A stretch of DNA of 64,000 nucleotides from Bernardetia sp042180575. GTDB lineage: Bacteria > Bacteroidota > Bacteroidia > Cytophagales > Bernardetiaceae. Within the stretch, counting starts at the first letter, position 1. Each line of letters opens with the position of its first letter. A program made the position numbers and the translations under genes. Positions 1 through 7,595 of this stretch are shown in pieces. The DNA lies in NCBI RefSeq assembly GCF_042180575.1, contig NZ_CP170094.1, positions 5,208,001 to 5,272,000 on the forward strand, in the 5' to 3' direction. Below the pieces are notes generated by a model. The model saw nothing but the letters and a program-made list of their open reading frames with translations. It did not search any database and had not been told where the DNA came from.

Positions 1-944
1 TTCATACATTCTCCACCAAAAAAATCTGTTGGGCTTAAATTATTCATACAATCACAAAAATAATCTGCCAATTCTTCAATGGTATTTATATTCAGTTTAC
101 GACCTTTCTCATCAGCAAGTTTTTTTTCAAGAAAATAAGGATTAATATAATTCATCAAAAAAGATAAAGATAATAATTGGTCATTGGTACGATTGAAAAA
201 ATACCAATTTTCACCTTTGTTTAGTGAAATGGCTAGAAGAAGTGTTTTTTGTTCTAAAACTTCTTCATCTTTTGAAACAGAGATATTTACTTCTAATTGT
301 GTGGATAAAACTGAATCTTGTCGTAATAAAGAATCTAATTCGATAACTTCTATTTTCTGAACCTTTATATTCATCTCTTGCAGAGCTGCAAACTGCATTT
401 TTGCCATCTCATCAATTTTTTCCTTACCATAAACAGACAAATATTCAGTAGTATAAAAAGGAGTAATAAGTTTACCGTCATTACCATAAGAAGCCCACAA
501 AAATTTCTCAGCTTGTTTTTCTAAGTTATTTAAAATAGTAGTATCTGAAACTAATTCATAAACATCATCTTCATGAAATTTCTCAATTTCTTTTTCTAAT
601 TTAAAATTCATTTCATAAATAATAGGTCCTTTTTCTATCAGTTCAAGGGTTTTCTCAGACATTTTACAGCCTGATTGAGATAAAATTCTAAACTTTCCTT
701 TTGTCCAAACATTAAAACTCAAACTATAATAGCCTGCACATTTTTCAAAATTTGGATTTGTAATTTTGAGGGTATTAAATACTTCAATAAACTGGTCTTC
801 CTCAACTAAATTTCCTTTTTTATCTTCCTCTTCCAAGGCTGTAGCCAAATAATCAAAACAATCACATATAGGAGGGGAAACATCTTGTGAATAAGCAAAA
901 TTAGAAAAAAAGATAAAAAATAAAATAGGTAGTATTTTTTTCAT
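1..944 (-). CDS. Secreted protein of unknown function, C-terminus outside window
   Basis: The reverse strand stays open from an ATG at 944 to the left edge, giving at least 314 residues without a stop. The first ~19 residues (MKKILPILFFIFFSNFAYS) are a typical signal peptide ending before Gln-Asp, so the protein is exported. Just after it comes a Cys-Asp-Cys motif (PPICDCFDYLA), and near the window edge a similar one (DYFCDCMNNLSP), so the protein may have a repeated cysteine-containing unit. The rest is acidic and lysine-rich with no domain I recognise. A TAACTTTG -7 box lies 38 bases upstream. The reading frame and signal peptide are seen directly; the function is unknown. Confidence 0.75.
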   Translation of the reverse strand, partial: MKKILPILFFIFFSNFAYSQDVSPPICDCFDYLATALEEEDKKGNLVEEDQFIEVFNTLKITNPNFEKCAGYYSLSFNVWTKGKFRILSQSGCKMSEKTLELIEKGPIIYEMNFKLEKEIEKFHEDDVYELVSDTTILNNLEKQAEKFLWASYGNDGKLITPFYTTEYLSVYGKEKIDEMAKMQFAALQEMNIKVQKIEVIELDSLLRQDSVLSTQLEVNISVSKDEEVLEQKTLLLAISLNKGENWYFFNRTNDQLLSLSFLMNYINPYFLEKKLADEKGRKLNINTIEELADYFCDCMNNLSPTDFFGGECM

Positions 945-982
945 TTGATTTAAAAAGATTAGAATTATAAAAAAATAAGACT

Positions 983-990
983 CAAAGTTA
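983..990 (-). promoter_or_regulatory. -7 box of the leftmost gene
   Basis: On the minus strand this reads TAACTTTG, a perfect match to the Bacteroidota -7 consensus TAnnTTTG, about 38 bases before the ATG at 944. No TTG was found at the ideal 19-base spacing, so only half of the promoter is supported. It follows directly on the terminator hairpin at 1000-1032. Confidence 0.45.
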
Positions 991-1032
991 CAAAAAAACA
1001 GCCTTAGAATTACTCTTTGTAATGCTAAGGCT
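991..1032 (-). terminator. Rho-independent terminator, minus strand
   Basis: The arms 1000-1013 and 1019-1032 pair over 14 bases with one mismatch around a 5-base loop. On the minus strand the stem is followed by seven T residues (complement of 992-998). It would end minus-strand transcription coming from the small membrane-protein gene at 1417-1719, before the gene ending at the left edge. Confidence 0.65.
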
Positions 1033-1076
1033 ATTTTGATAGAAAGGAAATAAACTTGCTGATTTGTAAAACATAA

Positions 1077-1415
1077 AACTACTTACCTCATCACTTTAGA
1101 ACGCCAGCCAGAGGCTTCCAAATAGCTGCTCACTCGTTTGGAAACGAGAGAGAGCCTAATAAAATAGCCGAGAAAGGGCAGGGCGATGTTTCTGATATTT
1201 ATATAACAGCTACATTAGATGAGAATATAGGAATGGCTACTGACAAAGAATTTGCAGGAAATCAATATTACGCACCTAAAAAAGTGGGTAAGTATTTTCA
1301 TTATACGATAGCTTTGCAGACCATCACTTTATCCGATTTCAAAGAAAAATATATCGATGAATTTGTTAGTGACATATTGGATTATCTACCTTATGAAAAC
1401 GATGAGGAAGAATAA
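1077..1415 (+). pseudogene. Headless reading frame, probable gene relic
   Basis: The frame is open from just after a stop at 1074-1076 to the stop at 1413-1415, but its first ATG is only at 1233, which would leave a 60-residue protein. The part before that ATG also translates into plausible protein sequence (for example EKGQGDVSDIYITATLDEN), so the coding signal begins upstream of any usable start. This suggests the 3' end of a larger gene whose 5' part was lost. A hairpin repeat (1128-1148) sits inside the open frame. A short real gene starting at 1233 cannot be excluded. No family recognised. Confidence 0.4.
1128..1148. repeat. Small hairpin repeat, copy 1
   Basis: CTCGTTT (1133-1139) and AAACGAG (1142-1148) form a 7-bp stem with a 2-base loop, preceded by TGCTCA. 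The same core, TGCTCACTCGTT followed by AACGAG, recurs at 30899-30919. Two copies 30 kb apart suggest a small dispersed palindromic repeat. Confidence 0.5.
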
Positions 1416-1416
1416 A

Positions 1417-1719
1417 TTACTCCTTTTGTTTTTTATCTTTTTCCATAAAAATGCTTATCAATAAACCAATTCCGACTACTACATCGACAATATTCCAAAG
1501 TTCTCTATCCAAAGCAATTTTGATTAAAGGTTGAAATAGAATAGCCAAACCAATATAAAGAATCACTCCAAGATGATTTTTATCTTTGAAGCTCTCAAAA
1601 GTAAGAAAACCAAAACCTACCAACGCCAAAAAACGAACGAGTTGGTAATAGCTATAAGGTAATTTGAAAAGACAAGCAAAAAATAAAATTGCTAGAATGA
1701 TTTTTATTAGTTTTTTCAT
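1417..1719 (-). CDS. Small membrane protein, DUF6804-like
   Basis: A 100-residue protein made almost entirely of hydrophobic helices: about residues 5-17, 25-42, 52-68 and 78-92, ending in a charged tail (EKDKKQKE). The stretch YYQLVRFLALVGF and the later ILFQPLIKIAL resemble, from memory, small Bacteroidota membrane proteins called DUF6804; that assignment is tentative and no function is known for the family. The gene ends 1 base from the opposing relic frame and is followed on its strand by the hairpin at 991-1032. Confidence 0.7.
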   Translation of the reverse strand: MKKLIKIILAILFFACLFKLPYSYYQLVRFLALVGFGFLTFESFKDKNHLGVILYIGLAILFQPLIKIALDRELWNIVDVVVGIGLLISIFMEKDKKQKE

Positions 1720-1773
1720 TTTATTTATTTATCTTTTACGTATAATTAAGCAAACCTACTAAAATATTTCATT

Positions 1774-2328
1774 ATGAAGAAATTAAACTATCTTATCTTT
1801 ATTCTTTTTTTTACACTTTTCAGTTGTGAGCGTAATACTACATTAGACGACATTAAGAAGGAAAGAGAGAAAATAGATAACGAAATAGATAAGTTGGGAA
1901 AACAATATGGTGTAAATTATTTAATAGACACAGTAAACATCAAATATAGCGTAGAAGGAGAAAAGTTAATAGTTTCTAAAGCTCTTATGCTTCATAGTGG
2001 TGAAATACAGGATTTAGTAAAACAGAACGACTCAACATATATTATACGGTTCTACAACCTTTATAATTATATTATTGATATAAAAACAAACGAAAAGCAG
2101 TTGATACAAAGATTATTGCAGAATGAAGAAGGTTGTAGTGATCCATTATTGATATTTAAATTGGAAAAACTTCAAAAAGTAGCTGTTAGCTTTTATCCTC
2201 TTGTAACTTGGAGTGGAGATGACTCTGAACTTTCAGCAGATGAAAGAAGAGAATATGTAGAAATGGAATCCAACGAATCCAATTTGTTTTATGGAAAAGG
2301 TAAACTAATTCATCTTGAGTGTCTATAA
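1774..2328 (+). CDS. Putative lipoprotein of unknown function
   Basis: A 184-residue protein with a short lipoprotein signal: hydrophobic residues 5-17 followed by the lipobox-like LFSC with Cys18, so it is probably lipidated and anchored in the envelope. Residues 20-45 are highly charged and likely helical (DDIKKEREKIDNEID). The rest has no recognisable domain. It stands alone between the divergent small membrane-protein gene and the toxin-antitoxin pair. The function is unknown. Confidence 0.7.
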   Translation: MKKLNYLIFILFFTLFSCERNTTLDDIKKEREKIDNEIDKLGKQYGVNYLIDTVNIKYSVEGEKLIVSKALMLHSGEIQDLVKQNDSTYIIRFYNLYNYIIDIKTNEKQLIQRLLQNEEGCSDPLLIFKLEKLQKVAVSFYPLVTWSGDDSELSADERREYVEMESNESNLFYGKGKLIHLECL

Positions 2329-2521
2329 CAAGAAATTATAGAACAAAAAAAATATTAAATGTAATAGATATTATTAATCTGCTTTTTTAGTTTTCAGTCT
2401 AAACCAAAATTGTAATTCTAATCTTTTCAAGTCATTTTTGTGTTATGTAGTATAGCATAAAAACCAAAAACGCATATTTCACGTTTAGTAAATAAAATCT
2501 TTCATCTAAAATGATACTATT

Positions 2522-2734
2522 ATGATAGCAATAGAAAACCAAATCCGTAATTTAATTTATGAACTCTCTTATTACCAAAAAGCAGATTTATTGCGTTTTT
2601 TGGAAAATATGCTTTATGTTCCTGCAAAAACAAATGATTTACTTCAATTTGCAGGTGCGATTCACTTAGAAGATGCCGAACAAATGGAAAGAGTTATTAA
2701 TGAAGGAAATAAAATAGACGAAAATGAGTGGTAA
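2522..2734 (+). CDS. Probable antitoxin, VapB-like partner
   Basis: A 70-residue acidic protein lying directly before, and overlapping by 11 bases, a PIN-domain toxin gene. The arrangement (small antitoxin first, overlapping toxin second) is that of type II vapBC modules, where the antitoxin binds and blocks the toxin and usually represses the operon. The N-terminal half looks helical (IENQIRNLIYELSYYQKADLLRFLEN); the acidic C-terminal tail would be the toxin-wrapping part. No AbrB, MetJ/Arc or Phd motif is visible, so the role is inferred from context. Confidence 0.7.
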   Translation: MIAIENQIRNLIYELSYYQKADLLRFLENMLYVPAKTNDLLQFAGAIHLEDAEQMERVINEGNKIDENEW

Positions 2735-3116
2735 ATTTTTGTTAGATACAAATATCTTAATAGCCCTTTTTAAACACGAAAAAGCTATAATTGAAAAGTT
2801 AAGCGAACAAAATAATATTTGTTACACTTCTTTTATTACGATTGGAGAACTATATTATGGAGCATTTAATTCTTTCAAAATTGAAGAGAATTTACTGCAA
2901 TTATCAAAATTACGACAAGTAATTCCTATTCTGAAGTCTTCTGATACAACAAGTATGCTGTACGGAAAAATTAAGACTGGATTAAAGAAAAAAGGAAAAC
3001 CAATTCCAGAAAATGATATTTGGATAGCTGCTCTAGCAAAAGAACACGATTTAATTTTGGTAACTAGAGATAAGCATTTTGAAGAAATAGAAGACCTTAA
3101 AGTTGAGAAATGGTAA
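2724..3116 (+). CDS. vapC: PIN-domain ribonuclease toxin (VapC family)
   Basis: A 130-residue PIN domain, the usual length for VapC. The acidic residues of the metal site are all visible: Asp8 in LLDTNILI, Glu42 in IGELYYGA, Asp98 in ENDIWIAA and Asp116 in VTRDKHF. VapC toxins are Mg-dependent RNases that cleave tRNA or rRNA when freed from the antitoxin. The ATG lies inside the last codons of the 70-residue upstream gene, so translation is coupled. Downstream a 39-bp hairpin (3121-3159) ends the operon. The toxin looks intact. Confidence 0.88.
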   Translation: MSGKFLLDTNILIALFKHEKAIIEKLSEQNNICYTSFITIGELYYGAFNSFKIEENLLQLSKLRQVIPILKSSDTTSMLYGKIKTGLKKKGKPIPENDIWIAALAKEHDLILVTRDKHFEEIEDLKVEKW

Positions 3117-3120
3117 AACC

Positions 3121-3159
3121 AAAATTCCCTCAAAAGCAAAAAGCCTTTAAGGGAATTTT
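3121..3159 (+). terminator. 39-bp hairpin repeat, copy 1 (terminator of vapBC)
   Basis: The ends AAAATTCCCT and AAGGGAATTTT pair to form an A/T-flanked stem with a 17-18 base loop, starting 5 bases after the toxin stop codon. Exactly the same 39 bases occur at 3852-3890 in the same orientation. Function as a bidirectional terminator is inferred. Confidence 0.65.
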
Positions 3160-3181
3160 CAGTATAACAAGCAAAAGAAAC

Positions 3182-3355
3182 TTACTTTGTTGTTTTTTTA
3201 ATATCTGGAAGTCCATATTTAGCAATTATTTCGTTTGCTCTTTCTAATTTTTCAGGAAATAGCGTTTTACCTTTAAATCGTTCTATTTTTTTGTCAATAA
3301 CAATTATAGGAATTTTTGAATTGTTTAATTCTTCTATTTTTTTCATAGTGTTCAT
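3182..3355 (-). CDS. 57-residue protein of a two-gene module
   Basis: A small intact frame from ATG 3355 (a second ATG is at 3346) to a TAA at 3182-3184. The product begins MNTMKKIEELNNSKIPIIV and ends in KKTTK; it is lysine-rich with a central IVIDKKIERFKGK segment. It starts 8 bases after the stop of the 147-residue gene 3364-3807 on the same strand, so the two are almost certainly one operon. From memory, similar short proteins accompany DUF6934 proteins in other Bacteroidota. Its size and position would suit an antitoxin or accessory subunit, but that is only inference. Confidence 0.65.
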   Translation of the reverse strand: MNTMKKIEELNNSKIPIIVIDKKIERFKGKTLFPEKLERANEIIAKYGLPDIKKTTK

Positions 3356-3363
3356 AGTATTTA

Positions 3364-3807
3364 TTATTTTTTAGTAATTAAAAATGCTTCATAATCTTCG
3401 CCAACTTCAAACTCTCTCCAATCTCCCTCCCCAGTCAAACCAAAAACAAAAAAATCTGCTGTTATTTCTGCTAGATTATTTGTAATACCCATTCTATAAA
3501 GTCTAGTTCTGACATTTGTACTTCCTGTTGCTAAAACATAAGCGTTTGGGTGTTTTTCAATGAATGCGTAAACTGTTGAAGCTACTGTTGCTAAAACTTT
3601 CAAACTATCTCCATTGTTTGTAACTGAAAGGTCATTTATAGAATTTGTCGTTTCGTCATAATCACCAAACCCTAAATTATAAACGTTTGGAGTAGTAGTT
3701 TCTGTATATTCAATCCTTTTCTTAATCCTACCTTTTTTTCCTTCGCTTACAAATTCGTAAATTGCAAACTCAACATCTGCCTTATACAAATATTTCGGTT
3801 TATTCAT
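3364..3807 (-). CDS. DUF6934-like protein
   Basis: A 147-residue protein with an IYEFVSEGKKGRIKK motif near the start, a central TNNGDSLKVLATVASTVYAF segment, and YVLATGSTNVRTRLYRMGI near residue 100. These match what I remember of the Bacteroidota family DUF6934, of unknown function. The compact size, the small gene following 8 bases downstream and the location beside vapBC suggest a toxin-antitoxin-like or defence-related module; this is inference. The operon lies between two identical 39-bp hairpins in direct orientation (3121-3159 and 3852-3890). Confidence 0.65.
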   Translation of the reverse strand: MNKPKYLYKADVEFAIYEFVSEGKKGRIKKRIEYTETTTPNVYNLGFGDYDETTNSINDLSVTNNGDSLKVLATVASTVYAFIEKHPNAYVLATGSTNVRTRLYRMGITNNLAEITADFFVFGLTGEGDWREFEVGEDYEAFLITKK

Positions 3808-3851
3808 TCGTTTAGTTTTATTTAATTACACAAATATAAGAGATTAAAACA

Positions 3852-3890
3852 AAAATTCCCTCAAAAGCAAAAAGCCTTTAAGGGAATTTT
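3852..3890. repeat. 39-bp hairpin repeat, copy 2
   Basis: Identical over 39 bases, and in the same orientation, to the hairpin at 3121-3159. It lies 56 bases after the end of the minus-strand tricorn-like gene and could serve as its terminator. The two copies flank the 57-residue / DUF6934-like operon as direct repeats. Confidence 0.65.
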
Positions 3891-3946
3891 TCATTATAAA
3901 AACTATGTATTACTCGTAATTTTTAATTCGTAATTCGTAATTGATT

Positions 3947-6900
3947 TTACTTCGTTACTTCTAACATTTCTTTCACAGCTCCTTCAAGCTGCTCATCTTT
4001 TCCTTCGCTTTGTGGCGTAGGATTATTTTTGATTTCAATATCTGGAATAAGCTCTGTATTTTCCATGTATTTTCCGTCAGTACGAATAATTCCTACTTGT
4101 GGAATACCAAAAACAATAGTTGGATCAATCAAACGCTCCCACCAAACAGCCGTTCCTGTTCCTGCAACTGGCATACCGATAAGTTTTCCAATTTTGAGGT
4201 GTTGATAGACGTAAGGGAAAATATTAGCATCCGAATAATTGCCTTCATTCATCAAAACAGTAGAAGGTTTGTTCCATTTAAACATCGGTTCTGTACCTAT
4301 TTTTTCTCCTCGTGGTACGATTTCAAAATACTGTTTTCCACTAAGGAAAGTAGCCAAATCATCGTGCAACCAACCACCACCATTAAAACGAGTATCTACA
4401 ATCAAGGCTTTTTTGTTGCCATGTCTTCCCAAAGCCTCCGAAAATAACTCTCTAAAGCTATCGCTATTCATTCCTCTTACGTGAACATAACCGACTTTTC
4501 CATCAGATAATTTTTCAGTTTCTTCTCTACGAGTGTTTACCCAACGCTCATACAAAAGCTGACGTTCTTCCCACGTATTGATAGGCAAAACAATGACTTC
4601 TTTTGTAGCATTCGTTTTAGCATCCAAAATAGTAAGAAGTGTTCTTTCGTCTGCCTTACGGTTCAATAGAGAATGATAATTCATTGTTGGAGTGATTTCT
4701 ACACCATCAATTTTTTGAATAATATCTCCTGCTGCAATCGCTTTATTTGCTTTTTGTAATGGACTTTTATTCAAAACTTCAGCTATTTTTAATCCATTTC
4801 CTTTGTAAGAAGTATCATAAAAAGCTCCTAAGACAGCAGTACGGTCGCCATTAGGGTCAGAATGACGATAACGAGTTCCTGTGTGTGAAGCATTGAGTTC
4901 TCCCAAAAGTTCGCTTCCCATTTCTGCAAAATCATAATTGTTGTTGATATGAGGCAAGAAACGAGCGTATTCTTTTTTGTAAAAATCCCAATCTACACCG
5001 TGAATATCTGTAACATAGAATTTTTCACGCACTTGTCGCCACATGTGTTCGAACATATATGCACGTTCTGCTGCTGCATTGAGTTGCATTTTTGCATCAA
5101 TAGAAACTGGTTTTGGAGTGTTTGTAGCCAAATCAATTACTTTTATGCTTCCATTTGCCAACAAATAAAGGTTTTTACCTTCTTTATCCATTACCAAACT
5201 TCCACCTCTTACACCTAGTTTTAAGACAAGTTTTGTTTCTTTTTCTCTCAGATCTTCTACCCAAAGGTCAGCCCCTTTTTCGAAAGAAGTCAAGTAATAC
5301 AGTTTGTCTCCTTTTGGACTTAAAGCAGCATCACTCATTTGTGAAGCGTGGCTAGTTAGACGTTCTTTTCGGTCTTCAAAGCCTGTCCATTCGAATTTTA
5401 AAGGCTCAACTTTTTCATCCTTTTTATCTTCGTCTTTCTTATCATCTTCTTTCTTCTCTTCATCTTTTTTGTCTTTTCCATTTAATTCTTCCCAAAGTGT
5501 ATATTCTTCTTTTGACATCGTGAATTTTTTCCATTCATCTTCTTCAAAAAACTGAATATAGGCATCATACTCAGAACCCCAACTTCCATGCGAACGCAAA
5601 CCTTCTTTATCAGACATCCAATAAAAAGCCTTGCCTTTCATAGCAAAACGAGGAGCAGCATCATTGTAACCACTTTGAGTAAGGTTTTTGATTTCTTCTT
5701 TTCCTGTTGCAGCAATTAAACCTACTTGAGGAATCCATGCTTTATTTGGTTCATAAGTAATCAAAAACCACTTTGAATCTGGAGACCAAGCATAATATTG
5801 GTCGCCATCTGCATACGAATACGAAAGTTTGTCAGTAACGGTACGCACTTCTTTTGAAGCTAAATTAATTACTTTGAGAGCCTTACGGTCTTCTATATAA
5901 GCAACTTCTTTTCCATCTGGAGAGAATAAAGGCTGAAAAGATTCATTTTTATTATTAGTAAGCTGAGTTTCATTCAAAACTGTACCTGCATAAAAATATT
6001 TTTCTTCTTCTCTTCCTAATTTGGTTTGATAAACATTCCAGCTTCCATTTCTTTCTGCCGAATAAATCAACGATTTTCCATCAGGAGAAAAATCTACATT
6101 GCGTTCTTGTTCTGCTGTATTTGTGATTTGTTTGGTATAACCGTTTTCTACTGCTGTTACGAAAACTTCGCCACGCACAATAAAAGCGATTTCTTTTCCA
6201 TTGCTAGAAACTGCCATATCCGTAATTCCACCTTTCAAGTTTTTATATTCGATAGCATTGTAACGATTGTCTTGAGCGATTTGAATAGCAATTTTTTTAG
6301 GTTCTGAACCATCTTTCATGGTATAAATTTCGCCATTATAGCCAAAACACAACGTTTTGTCATCAGAAGCAGACAAGAAACGAACAGGATGATTTTTTAA
6401 TGTCGTAACCTGTGTTTGTACACTTGGATTAGCAGCAGACATTTTAAAGATATTCATAGAAACTTTATCATTATCAACGCCTCCTTTTTCACTCAAAAAA
6501 TAAACATCGTCTCCTACCCAAACAGGATTACGGTCTTCTTCTAAGTTTTTTGTGAGTTGAGTATGTGTTTTTGTAGCCATATCATAGACCCAAACATCTC
6601 TTGCAACACTTGAAACATGGTGTTTTCTCCATTCATTTTCATAGCCTTTACGGTCTTCATAAATGAGTTTGTTACCTGCTGCATTCAGATTTCCTTTTTG
6701 AGTAACTTCATTGATAACCATTTCTGGACGTGTTTTTCCATCAATAGCTACTTTATAAAGCTGTTCGAAACCACCAAACGGAAAAGCGACATCACTTTTT
6801 GTAGGCATACGATAGGCATTGAAATAAACAAATTTCCCGTCTGGCGAAAAAGCAACTGGTGTATCATTAGAAGAGTGAATTGTAAGACGTTTCGGTTCTC

Positions 6901-7249
6901 CTCCGTCTGCACTCATCAAGAAAATATCCTTATTTCCAAAACGGTCAGAAGCAAAAGCCATCATTTTTCCGTCTGGCGACCAAACAGGATTTACATCATA
7001 GGCATCATGCAAAGTAAGCAAAGAAGCACGTCCTCCGTTTGCATCAACTTTGTAAATATCGCCTTTGTAGCAAAAAGCAATATTTTGTCCATTGGGAGAA
7101 ATAGCTGAATAACGCATCCAAAGAGGATTGTCACTATCGTTTGTAGTTTGTGTGTCGGTCTGTGTGTCAGTTTGCGCCAAAGCTGGAAACATAAGCAACA
7201 AAGCAAAAGCTGCCAAAATCCATTTTGACGACTTGGTAAGTATGTTCAT
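3947..7249 (-). CDS. Tricorn-like S41 protease, exported
   Basis: An 1100-residue protein with a signal peptide (about 1-25, ending FPALAQ), so probably periplasmic. Residues ~40-560 carry repeated SPDGK motifs typical of WD40-like PD40/TolB beta-propeller blades. A Lys/Glu/Asp-only linker sits around 590-620. Then come a second propeller-like region, the tricorn C1 helices, a PDZ domain (~840-900) and an S41 protease core with LNASHTG (the tricorn Ser-His pair) and nucleophile Ser1006 in EGNYSDANIF, plus the acidic ENTELIPD near the end. The architecture is complete. These enzymes degrade peptides; in Bacteroidota they are exported, unlike the archaeal cytosolic tricorn. The gene stands alone. 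Confidence 0.9.
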   Translation of the reverse strand: MNILTKSSKWILAAFALLLMFPALAQTDTQTDTQTTNDSDNPLWMRYSAISPNGQNIAFCYKGDIYKVDANGGRASLLTLHDAYDVNPVWSPDGKMMAFASDRFGNKDIFLMSADGGEPKRLTIHSSNDTPVAFSPDGKFVYFNAYRMPTKSDVAFPFGGFEQLYKVAIDGKTRPEMVINEVTQKGNLNAAGNKLIYEDRKGYENEWRKHHVSSVARDVWVYDMATKTHTQLTKNLEEDRNPVWVGDDVYFLSEKGGVDNDKVSMNIFKMSAANPSVQTQVTTLKNHPVRFLSASDDKTLCFGYNGEIYTMKDGSEPKKIAIQIAQDNRYNAIEYKNLKGGITDMAVSSNGKEIAFIVRGEVFVTAVENGYTKQITNTAEQERNVDFSPDGKSLIYSAERNGSWNVYQTKLGREEEKYFYAGTVLNETQLTNNKNESFQPLFSPDGKEVAYIEDRKALKVINLASKEVRTVTDKLSYSYADGDQYYAWSPDSKWFLITYEPNKAWIPQVGLIAATGKEEIKNLTQSGYNDAAPRFAMKGKAFYWMSDKEGLRSHGSWGSEYDAYIQFFEEDEWKKFTMSKEEYTLWEELNGKDKKDEEKKEDDKKDEDKKDEKVEPLKFEWTGFEDRKERLTSHASQMSDAALSPKGDKLYYLTSFEKGADLWVEDLREKETKLVLKLGVRGGSLVMDKEGKNLYLLANGSIKVIDLATNTPKPVSIDAKMQLNAAAERAYMFEHMWRQVREKFYVTDIHGVDWDFYKKEYARFLPHINNNYDFAEMGSELLGELNASHTGTRYRHSDPNGDRTAVLGAFYDTSYKGNGLKIAEVLNKSPLQKANKAIAAGDIIQKIDGVEITPTMNYHSLLNRKADERTLLTILDAKTNATKEVIVLPINTWEERQLLYERWVNTRREETEKLSDGKVGYVHVRGMNSDSFRELFSEALGRHGNKKALIVDTRFNGGGWLHDDLATFLSGKQYFEIVPRGEKIGTEPMFKWNKPSTVLMNEGNYSDANIFPYVYQHLKIGKLIGMPVAGTGTAVWWERLIDPTIVFGIPQVGIIRTDGKYMENTELIPDIEIKNNPTPQSEGKDEQLEGAVKEMLEVTK

Positions 7250-7277
7250 AAAAAATAAATTGTGTGTAAAAAATACT

Positions 7278-7310
7278 AGACCCTAAGAGTTTTGTAAACC
7301 CTTAGGGTCT
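7278..7310. promoter_or_regulatory. Stem-loop in the leader of the tricorn-like gene
   Basis: AGACCCTAAG (7278-7287) and CTTAGGGTCT (7301-7310) form a perfect 10-bp stem with a 13-base loop. It lies 29 bases before the ATG and, if the -7 box at 7335-7342 is used, inside the transcribed 5' leader. It lacks a T-run in either direction, so it is not a classical terminator. It may affect mRNA stability or translation. Confidence 0.5.
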
Positions 7311-7334
7311 GAAACCGTAAAAAACAGTAAGTAA

Positions 7335-7342
7335 CAAATATA
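7335..7342 (-). promoter_or_regulatory. -7 box of the tricorn-like gene
   Basis: On the minus strand this reads TATATTTG, a perfect TAnnTTTG match. It predicts a transcript start near 7328 and a leader of about 80 bases containing the stem-loop at 7278-7310. No TTG at the right distance was found, so confidence is moderate. Confidence 0.4.
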
Positions 7343-7393
7343 GCTTCAGACTTACAAAAATGTCTTCAAAGGTAAGAGGAATTAACTTTTTTT

Positions 7394-7538
7394 GTAGGTT
7401 AAACGCATCAAAATTTTGAAAGTACTTCTATTAACTCTAAACTAACTTTACTATTAAAAGTGTAATTATTTTTCAAAGTCAAAAACGTTGTTTACAGTGT
7501 TTAAATGAGGGTCTAAAAATTTGGTGCGTTTAACCTAC
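7394..7538. repeat. Inverted repeat pair, MITE-like
   Basis: GTAGGTTAAACGCA (7394-7407) is perfectly inverted at 7525-7538, and the similarity continues inward (CAAAATTTT against AAATTTTT). The enclosed 117 bases are AT-rich and non-coding. On both outer sides stands a run of exactly seven T residues in direct orientation, which would fit a target-site duplication but could be chance in this sequence. The element ends 57 bases before the next gene. Confidence 0.45.
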
Positions 7539-7595
7539 TTTTTTTGTGTAACTTTACCGATTATCGAATTAATTTAAAACAAATTTTATCAAAAA

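Noticed and set aside
5304..5555. Plus-strand frame opposite the charged linker of the tricorn-like gene
   Set aside because: Ser/Phe-rich translation produced by the complementary strand of a Lys/Glu/Asp linker.
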